From: Roseburia_C sp031555935 | GTDB taxonomy: Bacteria; Bacillota; Clostridia; Lachnospirales; Lachnospiraceae | NCBI GenBank assembly: GCA_031555935.1 | Contig: JAVBTX010000022.1 | Span: 62,001 to 126,000, forward strand | Direction: 5' to 3' | Length of the DNA: 64,000 nt | Shown: positions 29,575 to 38,792 of the stretch, one piece after another | Layout of the letters: each line of letters begins with the position of its first letter | How positions within the stretch are numbered: position 1 is the stretch's first letter | Program-made: the position numbers and the translations under genes | Notes under the pieces: generated by a model | The model's database searches: none | What the model was told of the DNA's origin: nothing | Seen by the model: the letters and a program-made list of their open reading frames with translations, nothing else

Positions 29575-31650
29575 ATGGCTAAATACCTAGTAATCGTGGA
29601 ATCACCCGCAAAAGTAAAGACAATCAAAAAGTTTTTGGGTAAGAATTATGAAGTTACCGCTTCCAATGGTCATGTGCGCGATTTGCCAAAGAGTACCTTG
29701 GGAATTGACGTAGAGAATGGCTTTGAACCGAAATACATTACCATCCGTGGCAAAGGTGATGTGTTAGCGAAGCTACGTAAAGAAGTGAAAAAAGCGGAAA
29801 AAATATATCTCGCGACTGACCCTGACCGTGAAGGTGAGGCGATTTCCTGGCACTTGTCACATGCCCTTAATTTAGAGAATAAAAAAGTTTGCCGGATTAG
29901 CTTTAACGAGATTACCCAGAATGCCGTCAAAACATCCTTAAAGCAAGCGCGAGACATCGATATGGATTTGGTCAATGCGCAGCAGGCTAGAAGAATGTTA
30001 GACCGAATGGTAGGATACCGAATTAGTCCGGTGCTTTGGGCAAAAGTAAAACGTGGTTTAAGTGCCGGCCGGGTACAGTCAGTAGCCCTGCGGATTATTT
30101 GTGACCGCGAAAATGAGATAAATGCATTTATACCAGAAGAATATTGGACGCTAGATGCTCAGTTTGAAGTGGCTGGCGAGAAAAAGCCATTGACAGCAAA
30201 ATTCTATGGTACCGAAAAAGAAAAAATAGCGATTTCCTCGAAGGAGCAGATGGACCAGATTCTACAGGCCTTAAAAGGCGCAAAGTATCAGGTGGCGGAT
30301 GTAAAAAAAGGCGAGCGGATCAAAAAGGCACCACAGCCATTTATTACGAGTACCTTACAGCAGGAAGCCTCCAAAGTATTAAACTATTCCACCCAAAAGA
30401 CGATGCGTTTAGCGCAGCAGTTATACGAAGGAATCGACCTAAAGGGTGCCGGTACTGTCGGCTTGATTACGTATCTGAGAACAGACTCGGTGCGTATTTC
30501 AGAAGAAGCAGATCAGGTGGCGCGAGCATATATCGCTGAAAAATATGGAGAAGCATATGTTGGTGAGCCCATTGTAACCAAGAAAAACAACGCCAAAATT
30601 CAGGATGCCCATGAAGCAATTCGGCCGTCAGATATTACCAGAACACCAGCGGCAGTCAAAGAATCACTATCGCGGGACCAGTTCCGTCTGTATCAGTTAA
30701 TCTGGAACCGCTTTGCAGCGAGTCGCATGAGTCCGGCAAAATATGAGACGACATCCGTAAAAATTGGTGGTGGAGACTATCTATTTACCGTAGCTACTTC
30801 CAAAGTTGCGTTTGAAGGATTTTTGTCGGTCTATACAGCAGATGATGAAGAGAAAACCCAGAACAATGTAATGCTGAAATCACTGGATAAAGATTCTAAA
30901 TTGGCACTCATGGAGTTTGATGAAAAACAGCATTTTACCCAGCCGCCGGCTCATTATAACGAAGCTTCGCTGGTAAAGGCTCTGGAGGAACTGGGAATTG
31001 GTCGTCCAAGTACCTATTCGCCAACCATCACAACGATTTTGGCGCGCCGTTATATTGTCAAAGAAAACAAAAATTTATACGTAACCGAGTTGGGTGAGGC
31101 CGTGAATGCAATCATGATGGAGGCATTTCCAAGCATTGTCGATGAACATTTTACGGCAAATCTGGAATCCTTACTAGATAAAGTTGAAGAAGGCGACATC
31201 AGTTGGAAAGCAGTTGTTAGCAACTTCTATCCCGATTTAGATGAAGCTGTTATTGCCGCTGAAAAAGAGCTGGAAAAGATTAACATTGCCGATGAAGTGA
31301 CCGATGTATTATGTGAGGCATGTGGCCGAAACATGGTGGTGAAATATGGTCCGCATGGAAAATTTTTGGCTTGCCCGGGCTTCCCGGATTGCCGAAACAC
31401 CAAGCCATATTTAGAAAAAATTGGCATCGCATGTCCAAAATGTGGCAAAGAAGTTGTTCTTAAGAAGACCAAAAAAGGCCGAAAATATTACGGCTGTGAA
31501 AATAATCCAGAATGTGAATTTATGTCATGGGCAAAACCATCTGATAAAAAATGTCCGAAATGTCAGGGATATATGGTCGAAAAAGGGAATAAACTAGCAT
31601 GTGCAGAAGAACAATGTGGATATGTTGAGGAAAAGAAGAAAGAAAAATGA
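29575..31650 (+). CDS. topA: DNA topoisomerase I
   Basis: A 691-residue type IA topoisomerase that relaxes negative supercoils. TOPRIM domain with 'VIVESPAKVKTIKKFLG' and 'DPDREGEAISWHLS'; the catalytic Tyr lies in 'GLITYLRTDSVRIS'. The C-terminus has three four-cysteine zinc fingers, the last ending 'CAEEQCGYVEE'. ATG 29575 is taken because the SD 'aaaggagcagg' precedes it and the family begins MxxYLVIVESP. Downstream of dprA as in B. subtilis, where trmFO, codV and clpQY then follow; here codY comes next. Confidence 0.97.
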   Translation: MAKYLVIVESPAKVKTIKKFLGKNYEVTASNGHVRDLPKSTLGIDVENGFEPKYITIRGKGDVLAKLRKEVKKAEKIYLATDPDREGEAISWHLSHALNLENKKVCRISFNEITQNAVKTSLKQARDIDMDLVNAQQARRMLDRMVGYRISPVLWAKVKRGLSAGRVQSVALRIICDRENEINAFIPEEYWTLDAQFEVAGEKKPLTAKFYGTEKEKIAISSKEQMDQILQALKGAKYQVADVKKGERIKKAPQPFITSTLQQEASKVLNYSTQKTMRLAQQLYEGIDLKGAGTVGLITYLRTDSVRISEEADQVARAYIAEKYGEAYVGEPIVTKKNNAKIQDAHEAIRPSDITRTPAAVKESLSRDQFRLYQLIWNRFAASRMSPAKYETTSVKIGGGDYLFTVATSKVAFEGFLSVYTADDEEKTQNNVMLKSLDKDSKLALMEFDEKQHFTQPPAHYNEASLVKALEELGIGRPSTYSPTITTILARRYIVKENKNLYVTELGEAVNAIMMEAFPSIVDEHFTANLESLLDKVEEGDISWKAVVSNFYPDLDEAVIAAEKELEKINIADEVTDVLCEACGRNMVVKYGPHGKFLACPGFPDCRNTKPYLEKIGIACPKCGKEVVLKKTKKGRKYYGCENNPECEFMSWAKPSDKKCPKCQGYMVEKGNKLACAEEQCGYVEEKKKEK

Positions 31651-31678
31651 AAAAAATTGCAAAATTGCACATCTGTTC

Positions 31679-31707
31679 TTGAATTATCAGAATAAACATG
31701 TTAGAAT
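31679..31707 (+). promoter_or_regulatory. codY promoter
   Basis: -35 TTGAAT (31679-31684), 17-base spacer, -10 TAGAAT (31702-31707), 50 bases before the codY start. Confidence 0.65.
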
Positions 31708-31757
31708 AAGAGACAATTAAGAATTTTTGAGAAAAGGGAAAAATAGAGGTGGGGTAA

Positions 31758-32540
31758 ATGAGTGTCCAATTATTGGATAAGACTAGAAAGATCAATAAGC
31801 TCTTGCACAACAATAATTCTGTTAAAGTAGTATTTAACGATATTTGTGAAGTGATGACAGAGATTCTGGATTCAAATGTATTGGTCATCAGTAAAAAGGG
31901 AAAAGTGCTTGGAACCAGTCAGAGCTCAGTGGTAGATGAGATTCAAGAATTAATTGCAGATTCAGTCGGTGGTTTTATTGATCCAATGCTGAATGAACGT
32001 CTGCTGAGTATTCTATCAACAAAAGAGAATGTCAATCTTGAGACGCTGGGTTTTGTCGATAACATTAAAAGGTACTGTGCAATCATAACACCGATTGATA
32101 TTGCTGGTGAGCGGTTAGGAACACTGTTTGTATACCGTGATGACCGTCCATATGATATTGATGATATTATTTTAAGTGAATATGGGACAACTGTAGTTGG
32201 TTTGGAAATGATGCGTTCGGTAAATGAAGAAAATGCAGAAGAGACCAGAAAAGTACAAATTGTCCGTTCAGCCATCAGCACATTGTCATTTTCGGAATTA
32301 GAAGCTATCACCCATATCTTTGATGAACTTGATGGCAGCGAGGGAATCCTCGTCGCAAGTAAAATAGCTGACCGTGTCGGCATCACCCGTTCGGTGATTG
32401 TCAATGCACTTCGCAAGTTCGAGAGTGCGGGAGTTATTGAATCAAGGTCTTCAGGAATGAAGGGTACATATATCAAGGTGATTAATGATGTCGTGTTTGA
32501 TGAATTGAAAAAATTAAAAAAGCAACAGAGTTATTCTTAA
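31758..32540 (+). CDS. codY: GTP- and branched-chain amino acid-sensing repressor CodY
   Basis: A 260-residue protein of normal CodY length. N-terminal GAF domain (about 1-155) binds Ile/Leu/Val; the C-terminal winged helix-turn-helix is highly conserved ('EGILVASKIADRVGITRSVI', 'ALRKFESAGVIESRSSGMKG'). CodY represses amino acid uptake, motility and competence genes when nutrients are plentiful. SD 'gaggtgggg' before ATG 31758. A terminator follows, and next comes the promoter of the fla/che operon, which contains a CodY-box-like sequence. Confidence 0.97.
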   Translation: MSVQLLDKTRKINKLLHNNNSVKVVFNDICEVMTEILDSNVLVISKKGKVLGTSQSSVVDEIQELIADSVGGFIDPMLNERLLSILSTKENVNLETLGFVDNIKRYCAIITPIDIAGERLGTLFVYRDDRPYDIDDIILSEYGTTVVGLEMMRSVNEENAEETRKVQIVRSAISTLSFSELEAITHIFDELDGSEGILVASKIADRVGITRSVIVNALRKFESAGVIESRSSGMKGTYIKVINDVVFDELKKLKKQQSYS

Positions 32541-32573
32541 AAATTAATAAGAACAAATGGATTTGGTCTGATT

Positions 32574-32613
32574 AAAGGGATTTATAGCATGCTATAAGTT
32601 CCTTTTATTTTTT
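32574..32613 (+). terminator. Terminator of codY
   Basis: A long stem built on TATAGC-GCTATA with outer AAAGGGA/TTCCTTT pairing through G-U, followed by ATTTTTT. It separates codY from the flagellar operon. Confidence 0.8.
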
Positions 32614-32621
32614 GAAATAGG

Positions 32622-32725
32622 AAAAAAAATGAAATTTGTATATATATGTGGAAAAAAAGGAAAAAAACGCATATCTTGTGCACCAAAACGTAAAAAAACA
32701 CAATATCATGTAAAAAATGCAAAAA
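32622..32725. repeat. Phased A-tracts upstream of the fla/che promoter
   Basis: A-tracts of 4-8 bases at 32622, 32652, 32661, 32685, 32692, 32712 and 32721, spaced near one, two or three helical turns. Expected to bend DNA and to act as UP elements. Confidence 0.55.
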
Positions 32726-32730
32726 CCCCC

Positions 32731-32758
32731 TTGAAATTTTAGCAATATTATTTATAAT
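32731..32758 (+). promoter_or_regulatory. SigA-type promoter of the fla/che operon with overlapping CodY-box-like site
   Basis: -35 TTGAAA (32731-32736), 16-base spacer, perfect -10 TATAAT (32753-32758). The segment 32735-32749 (AATTTTAGCAATATT) agrees with the CodY consensus AATTTTCWGAAAATT at 11 of 15 positions and fills the spacer, so a bound CodY would block RNA polymerase. The 271-base gap 32541-32811 holds only this region and the codY terminator. Confidence 0.65.
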
Positions 32759-32811
32759 AAAATAAGATGTGATACGTGGGGAAAGTATTTGACAAATGGA
32801 AGGAGCTACCT

Positions 32812-33201
32812 ATGATTGGTTCAAACGCATTTGATTATATCAATGTATTAAATAAAGCGGCAGATGCCAGTTGGTTAAGAGAAACAGCCATAACTAACAA
32901 TCTTGCCAATGTTGATACTCCGGGGTACAAGCGTAAGGATGTAGATTTTGAGAGCGTCTTGAAGCGTGAGCTGGGAAATTCCAAATATTTATCCTTGGAT
33001 GGGAAAGTCAGTGATTTGCATTTAAATCATTTGAATGTAGACACTTATGTTGATTCCGCTAATTTCTCGTATCGTTTAGACGAAAATAATGTTGATGTTG
33101 ATGTCGAAGAAGTGGAATTGGCATCGGAGCAGATTCGTTACCAAGGACTGACAAGCAGTTTGACTCAGGAAATTGCACGCTTCAAATCAGTGATAAAATA
33201 A
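32812..33201 (+). CDS. flgB: Flagellar basal-body rod protein FlgB
   Basis: A 129-residue proximal rod protein, first gene of the flagellar operon. The conserved N-terminal rod motif 'TNNLANVDTPGYKRKDVDFE' and the C-terminal helix 'LASEQIRYQGLTSSLTQEI' are typical. ATG 32812 is preferred over the upstream in-frame GTG because of the SD 'ggaaggag' and family alignment. It assembles with FlgC and FliE on the MS ring after export. Confidence 0.95.
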   Translation: MIGSNAFDYINVLNKAADASWLRETAITNNLANVDTPGYKRKDVDFESVLKRELGNSKYLSLDGKVSDLHLNHLNVDTYVDSANFSYRLDENNVDVDVEEVELASEQIRYQGLTSSLTQEIARFKSVIK

Positions 33202-33229
33202 TTCACCATAATCAGAAGGAGGGATATTC

Positions 33230-33670
33230 ATGGCACTATTTCAGGCATTTAATATCAGCGCATCAGGAATGACCGCACAGCGTTTCCGAACGGATGTAAT
33301 CGCTGAAAATGTTGCAAATGTTAATACAACACGGACGGAGGATGGCACCCCATACCGCCGCAAAATTGTTACATTTCAGGAACGTGATGCAACATCATTT
33401 AGCCAGATGCTAGAGCACACAAGAGAATATAATCTGGGTAATGGTGTAAAAGTATCCAATGTATCAGAGGATTACGAGACGGATTTTATTATGGAGTATG
33501 ACCCGGCGAATCCAGATGCCGATGAAAATGGCTATGTATCTTATCCCAATGTCAATATTGTAACCGAGATGACGAACTTGATTGATGCCAGCCGGGCTTA
33601 TGAAGCCAATGCAACGGCATTTGATGCAACAAAGAGTATGGCTCAGGCCGGATTACAGATTGGAAAGTAA
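33230..33670 (+). CDS. flgC: Flagellar basal-body rod protein FlgC
   Basis: A 146-residue proximal rod protein. N-terminal 'FNISASGMTAQRFRTDVIAE' with 'NVANVNTT', and the C-terminal 'PNVNIVTEMTNLIDASRAYE' are the flanking helices that form the rod core. SD 'agaaggagg' before ATG 33230. Normal length and position after flgB. Confidence 0.96.
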   Translation: MALFQAFNISASGMTAQRFRTDVIAENVANVNTTRTEDGTPYRRKIVTFQERDATSFSQMLEHTREYNLGNGVKVSNVSEDYETDFIMEYDPANPDADENGYVSYPNVNIVTEMTNLIDASRAYEANATAFDATKSMAQAGLQIGK

Positions 33671-33716
33671 TAAAAATAATAAAAATAATTCAGAACAATT
33701 TGCGAGGGTATAAAAA

Positions 33717-34028
33717 ATGGATGTTTCAACATTAAGCAAGCTCTCTTCGAGTGCCTTGGAAATAGCACAAAAGAATAATCAGACCACCACCAATACAAAT
33801 GACAGTTTCGGTTCGGTGTTTTCGCAGGCGTTAAATCTCGTAAGCGAGACAAACGACTTCCAAAACAGTGCCGAGTCAGCAGAGATACAATTTGCCTTAG
33901 GTGAATCGACTAGCACACATGATCTTTTGGTGGCACAGGAAAAAGCAAATATTGCCTTACAGTTTACGGTAGCAGTAAGGGACAAAGTATTAGAAGCCTA
34001 TAAAGAAATTATGAATATGCAAATCTAA
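33717..34028 (+). CDS. fliE: Flagellar hook-basal body complex protein FliE
   Basis: A 103-residue protein that links the MS ring to the rod and is the first substrate of the flagellar export gate. The C-terminal helices 'THDLLVAQEKANIALQFTVA' and 'RDKVLEAYKEIMNMQI' are the FliE signature. SD 'cgagggt' before ATG 33717. The position between flgC and fliF is the standard one. Confidence 0.95.
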   Translation: MDVSTLSKLSSSALEIAQKNNQTTTNTNDSFGSVFSQALNLVSETNDFQNSAESAEIQFALGESTSTHDLLVAQEKANIALQFTVAVRDKVLEAYKEIMNMQI

Positions 34029-34045
34029 TAGATAGGGTGTAGAAA

Positions 34046-35653
34046 ATGCCAGAGAGAATACAAGAAATATTGAACCGCGTAATTGCGTGGTGGAAAAAAT
34101 TTAATACAAAGCAGAAGACCCTGATGATTAGTATTACGGCTGCAGTAATCATGGCGCTGGTGATATTGGTTTATGTAATGTCGCAGCCAACGATGGTGAC
34201 AGTTAGTACCTGTGAAGATGCAACTCAGGCGGCGAAGGTTAAGGATTTGCTAGATGGTGATGGCGTTTATCTGGAACAGTCAAACAATGGAATGGTCTTT
34301 TCGGTAAAGCAGGAGGATGAGGCAAGAGCTAGAATTTTGCTTGGTTCAAATGATATTCCAACGCAAGGCTATAGTATTGATGATGTGACCAGTGGCGGCT
34401 TTAGCGTGACCGAAGCCGATAAGGATAAACGTTATCAGGTCTACTTAGAAGATAAAATGACACGTATGCTAGAGGGATTAGATCCGGTTGAAACTGCTAC
34501 GGTAAAGCTATATATACCAGCCGATGAGGGAACGATGGTTTCTCGGCAAGAGGATACATATGCATGGGTTACACTGTTTCTGAAGTCGGAAATGGATGAG
34601 GATTGGGCCGCAGGAGTTGCGCTTGCAATCGCTAACTCAGTCGGAAATAAGACCGCAGATAGTATTACCATTATCAATGGAGAAGGTTATACACTGTATT
34701 CCGGTGGTGATTCCTCCTCGATGACGGGAACTGCTAATTCACAGCTTTCTTATCAGACGAAGGCCGAGAACAAGATGAAAAGTTCCATCAAAGATGTTTT
34801 GCTTGGAACGAATGTCTATAACAATGTGGCGGTAGGCTTACATCTGGAACTTGATTTTAGTACCGTCAAGGAAACGGACCGTCATGTTTATACGGATGAA
34901 GGCAGAGATCAAGGACTGTTGTCGCAGGAAAGTTATTTTGAATCAGATGCGCAAGGTGGAGCAGCAGGAACACCAGGTACCGATTCGAATGATGATGATG
35001 TTACATATGTGTTGCAGGATGGTACCATCACTTCACAGAATACCGTTGATTACACCAAAGTATATGATCCAAGTGTAACCATAACTGAGACCGAAAAGGC
35101 AGTTGGCACAATGGACCGAGAGAATTCTACGATTGCGGTCGTAGCAAATAATTATGTATATTACAATGAGGATGCTTTGCGGGCGGATGGAACCTTAGAC
35201 GAGATGACCTTTGAGCAGTTTAAGGCGCAGAATAATGAGCGGACACGAGCAGAAGTTGACCCGGATTTTCTGGCAATCGTGTCAAAGGCGACCAGTGTTC
35301 CAGAAGAGAATATTGAAATTACAGCTTATAATATACCATTTTTTGAATATTCTGCTTCAAATGGCAGAAGCGTCAGCGATTACCTACAGATTGCATTGGC
35401 GGTACTGATTCTGGGAATGCTTGGATACGTTGTATTCCGCAGTACCAGAAAAGAAGAGTCGGCAGAGTTAGAACCGGAGCTTTCAGTGGAAGCATTGCTT
35501 GAAACAACGAGAGAAGCGGTTCAAGAGGACATAGACGACATTGGCTTTAATGAGAAGTCGGAAGTGCGAGTGATGATAGAAAAATTTGTAGATGATAATC
35601 CGGAGGCGGTTGCGGCACTACTGCGTAATTGGCTGAATGAGGAGTGGAATTAG
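34046..35653 (+). CDS. fliF: Flagellar MS-ring protein FliF
   Basis: A 535-residue membrane ring protein. TM1 lies near residues 27-46 and TM2 near 444-462; between them is the large periplasmic part with ring-building motifs ('DDVTSGGFSVTEADKDKRYQ'). The cytoplasmic C-terminal tail ends in a helix that binds FliG. Length is normal for Firmicutes FliF. SD 'ataggg' before ATG 34046. The stop lies 6 bases before the likely fliG start. Confidence 0.96.
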   Translation: MPERIQEILNRVIAWWKKFNTKQKTLMISITAAVIMALVILVYVMSQPTMVTVSTCEDATQAAKVKDLLDGDGVYLEQSNNGMVFSVKQEDEARARILLGSNDIPTQGYSIDDVTSGGFSVTEADKDKRYQVYLEDKMTRMLEGLDPVETATVKLYIPADEGTMVSRQEDTYAWVTLFLKSEMDEDWAAGVALAIANSVGNKTADSITIINGEGYTLYSGGDSSSMTGTANSQLSYQTKAENKMKSSIKDVLLGTNVYNNVAVGLHLELDFSTVKETDRHVYTDEGRDQGLLSQESYFESDAQGGAAGTPGTDSNDDDVTYVLQDGTITSQNTVDYTKVYDPSVTITETEKAVGTMDRENSTIAVVANNYVYYNEDALRADGTLDEMTFEQFKAQNNERTRAEVDPDFLAIVSKATSVPEENIEITAYNIPFFEYSASNGRSVSDYLQIALAVLILGMLGYVVFRSTRKEESAELEPELSVEALLETTREAVQEDIDDIGFNEKSEVRVMIEKFVDDNPEAVAALLRNWLNEEWN

Positions 35654-35658
35654 GCGAT

Positions 35659-36669
35659 ATGGTTAACGCAGAAGAGTATACAGGGATACAAAAGGCAGCG
35701 ATTTTATTAATCGCGTTGGGACCGGAAAAGTCGGCGAGTATATTTAAACATTTAAAAGACGAAGAAATAGAAGAGCTGACCCTGGAGATTGCCAATACCA
35801 GAAGTGTTTCTCCGCAGGCGAAGGAAGATGTTCTGAATGAATTTTATCAGGTTTGTCTGGCTCAGCAGTATATTGCTGAGGGCGGTATCGGATATGCCAA
35901 AGAGCTGCTTGATAAGGCCCTTGGTTCCGAAAAGGCCCAGGAGGTTATCTCCAAGCTGACGGCATCCTTGCAGGTGCGGCCATTTGAATTTGTTCGAAAG
36001 AATGATCCGACGCAGGTGCTGAACTTTATTCAAGATGAGCATCCGCAGACAATCGCGATGATATTATCCTATTTGTCAGCAAGTCAGGCGGCAATGATAT
36101 TGGGTGCATTAACACCGGAAAAGCAGGCTGATGTTGCAAAGCGAATTGCGACAATGGACCGCACTTCACCAGACGTAATCAAAGAGGTAGAGCGAGTGTT
36201 AGAACGAAAACTATCTTCACTGATGAACCAGGATTACACGATTGTGGGTGGTGTCGATGCAATCGTTGAGATTTTAAACACTGTTGACCGTGGAACCGAG
36301 CGTCATATTTTAGAGTCGTTAGAAATCGAAGAGCCAGAATTGGCGGATGAAATCCGTAAGAAGATGTTTGTCTTCGAAGATATTCTGTTGCTTGATGATC
36401 GGGCAATTCAGCGAGTCTTGCGTGATGTTGATAACAATGATTTGGGAATTGCCTTAAAAGGAGCCAACGAAGAGGTTCAAAATGTTATTTTCAAGAACTT
36501 GTCCAAACGTCTAGCCGCGATGATTAAGGAAGACATGGAATTTATGGGACCAGTTCGAATGAAGGATGTAGAGGAAGCCCAGCAAAAGATTGTTGGTGTT
36601 ATCCGTAAGTTAGAGGAATCCGCAGAAATCGTAATTTCACGAGGCGGAGGTGACGAGATAATTGTCTAA
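35659..36669 (+). CDS. fliG: Flagellar motor switch protein FliG
   Basis: A 336-residue rotor protein. The middle domain has the FliM-binding 'EHPQTIAMILSYL' motif and the C-terminal domain has the charged torque helix ('LLLDDRAIQRVLRDVDNNDL'). ATG 35659 fits the family start 'EEYTGIQKAAILLIALG'; a GTG at 35644 inside fliF is the alternative. FliG joins the MS ring to the C ring and meets MotA of the stator. Confidence 0.96.
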   Translation: MVNAEEYTGIQKAAILLIALGPEKSASIFKHLKDEEIEELTLEIANTRSVSPQAKEDVLNEFYQVCLAQQYIAEGGIGYAKELLDKALGSEKAQEVISKLTASLQVRPFEFVRKNDPTQVLNFIQDEHPQTIAMILSYLSASQAAMILGALTPEKQADVAKRIATMDRTSPDVIKEVERVLERKLSSLMNQDYTIVGGVDAIVEILNTVDRGTERHILESLEIEEPELADEIRKKMFVFEDILLLDDRAIQRVLRDVDNNDLGIALKGANEEVQNVIFKNLSKRLAAMIKEDMEFMGPVRMKDVEEAQQKIVGVIRKLEESAEIVISRGGGDEIIV

Positions 36670-37459
36670 TTTATATAAGCAGCGCTATGTGATAAGTGAA
36701 ACCGCCAATGCCCGCGTAATCAATTCCAACGAAATGGTAGAGCAGCGGTTGCAAGAGTTAAAAAAGGATGTGAGCTTTATTCCGGCGGGAGTGAGTGGCG
36801 AAGGATTTACCGAAGGGCTTGTAGCCGAGACGGTAGAAATAGAGCCGGAACCGGAGATTGATTATGTCGCAGTGGCCAAGGCTGAAGCTGAAACCATGCT
36901 CGAGCAAGCGAAGCGGGAAGCGGAACAGATGTTGCAGGAAGCTCGGACGCAGGCAGTCGAAATCCGCGAGCAGGCGGCCGAGGTGGGCAAGCAGGAGGGT
37001 TTCGAGTCAGGCAGTGCATTGGCCAGAGAAGAGGTTGACCAGCGCATCAAAGAACTGGATGTCAAGGAAAAAGAACTGGATAGTTATTACCAAAGGCAGT
37101 TAGAAGAACTTGAGCCACAGTTGTTAGATGCGATATTACAAGTGGTAGAAAAAGTGTTTCACATACAGTTTGATGATAAAAAAGATATTCTGTTGTATCT
37201 GATTACCAAGACGATTCATGGCGTGGAGGGCTGTAAACAGTTTCAAATCCGCGTCGGACAGGATAATTATCAATTTTTAGTAGCACATAAAGAAGATTTG
37301 ATGAGCCGTATCGGCGCCGACATGTCGTTGGAGATCATTACTGACAACAGCGTGCGGGAAAATCAATGTATGATAGAAACGGACGTAGGTGTTTTTGGAT
37401 GTGACCTAGGGGCACAGCTGGAGAATCTAATAAAAGATTTGCGCTCCTTATGTTCTTGA
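36662..37459 (+). CDS. fliH: Flagellar export stator FliH
   Basis: A 265-residue protein with a TTG start (36662) inside the fliG 3' end, supported by a near-perfect SD 'ggaggtga'. A long Ala/Glu/Gln-rich coiled coil covers residues ~75-160 ('AKREAEQMLQEARTQAVEI'), followed by the C-terminal V-ATPase-E-like domain that binds FliI. It regulates the export ATPase encoded next. Confidence 0.9.
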   Translation: MSNLYKQRYVISETANARVINSNEMVEQRLQELKKDVSFIPAGVSGEGFTEGLVAETVEIEPEPEIDYVAVAKAEAETMLEQAKREAEQMLQEARTQAVEIREQAAEVGKQEGFESGSALAREEVDQRIKELDVKEKELDSYYQRQLEELEPQLLDAILQVVEKVFHIQFDDKKDILLYLITKTIHGVEGCKQFQIRVGQDNYQFLVAHKEDLMSRIGADMSLEIITDNSVRENQCMIETDVGVFGCDLGAQLENLIKDLRSLCS

Positions 37460-37469
37460 GGAAAAAGCA

Positions 37470-38780
37470 GTGGCATATAATTTTGAGAAATATTTACAAT
37501 TAGCGGAAAAAGATTTTTGCACCAGATTAGGTAAGGTGGTAAAAGTCGTTGGACTAACGATTGAATCGGTCGGACCAGATGCAAAATTAAATGATTTGTG
37601 TAAGATTATTCTTGATCGCAGCAAAGACGAATATGTAATGGCAGAAGTGGTGGGTTTTCGTGAAAAACGCTTACTTTTGATGCCTTTTGATAGTGTGGAA
37701 GGAATAGGAGTGGGATGTATCGTCGAAAGTACGGGACATCCTTTATCCGTTTTAGTAGGGGATGAAGTGCTGGGGCATACCTTAGACGGAATTGGACGGC
37801 CAACCGATGTGGAGTCCCTTGACTTGCATTATCAATATCCGGTTGAGGCAATGCCCCCGGACCCAATGGAACGTGAAATTATCAGTAAGGTGCTGCCACT
37901 TGGAGTCAAGGCGGTAGATGGCCTGATTACCGTTGGAAAGGGACAGCGTATCGGTATCTTCGCTGGTTCGGGAGTAGGAAAGAGTACGCTGCTGGGAATG
38001 TTTGCCCGTAATACCAAGGCGGATGTTAATGTAATTGCCCTAATTGGCGAGCGAGGCAGGGAAGTACGCGAATTTATTGAAAATGATATGGGTGAAGAAG
38101 GAATGAAGCGTTCTGTGGTTATTGTCGCAACCTCAGATAAACCAGCTTTGATTCGAAATAAGGCCGCTAAGACAGCGACAGCGATTGCGGAGTATTTTAG
38201 AGACCAGGGCAAAGACGTTTTGTTGATGATGGACTCGCTGACCCGTTTCTCGATGGCACAACGGGAAATCGGTCTGGCATCGGGGGAACCGCCGGTAACG
38301 AGAGGTTATCCGCCGAGTGTATATGCAGAAATGCCGCGTCTCTTAGAGCGAGCTGGGAACTCCGCACATGGTTCTATTACCGGGTTATATACCGTTCTTG
38401 TCGATGGTGATGACTTTAATGAGCCGATTACCGATACCGCCCGAAGTATTTTAGATGGACATATTATGCTGTCGCGAAAGCTGGGGCATAAGAACCATTA
38501 TCCGGCGATTGATGTATTACAGAGTATTTCCCGTGTTATGAGTGCAATCGCAACCAAGGAGCACAAGGGCGTGTCGGGGCAGCTTAAAAATGTTCTGGCG
38601 ACCTATCAGGAAGCGGAAGACTTAATCAATATCGGTGCTTACAAGAGTGGCTCAAATAAAGACATTGATTATGCGGTGCAAAAAATAGATGCGGTCAATC
38701 AGTTTTTACGTCAGGGCACGCATGATAAATATACATTTGAAGAAATTATCGAACAGTTGAATGGATTGTTTGTGGATTAA
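37470..38780 (+). CDS. fliI: Flagellum-specific export ATPase FliI
   Basis: A 436-residue ATPase related to the F1 beta subunit. Walker A 'GSGVGKST' and 'DVLLMMDSLTRFSMAQREI' (Walker B) are intact, as is 'LASGEPPVTRGYPPSVYAEM'. GTG start at 37470 after the SD 'tgagg'. Hexameric FliI loads substrates on the export gate. Placement between fliH and fliJ is the normal one. Confidence 0.97.
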   Translation: MAYNFEKYLQLAEKDFCTRLGKVVKVVGLTIESVGPDAKLNDLCKIILDRSKDEYVMAEVVGFREKRLLLMPFDSVEGIGVGCIVESTGHPLSVLVGDEVLGHTLDGIGRPTDVESLDLHYQYPVEAMPPDPMEREIISKVLPLGVKAVDGLITVGKGQRIGIFAGSGVGKSTLLGMFARNTKADVNVIALIGERGREVREFIENDMGEEGMKRSVVIVATSDKPALIRNKAAKTATAIAEYFRDQGKDVLLMMDSLTRFSMAQREIGLASGEPPVTRGYPPSVYAEMPRLLERAGNSAHGSITGLYTVLVDGDDFNEPITDTARSILDGHIMLSRKLGHKNHYPAIDVLQSISRVMSAIATKEHKGVSGQLKNVLATYQEAEDLINIGAYKSGSNKDIDYAVQKIDAVNQFLRQGTHDKYTFEEIIEQLNGLFVD

Positions 38781-38792
38781 GGGTGAGAACAG

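Noticed and set aside
32641..32730. A-rich runs before flgB as a possible repeat array or CRISPR leader
   Set aside because: No repeat-spacer structure; better explained as curved promoter DNA.
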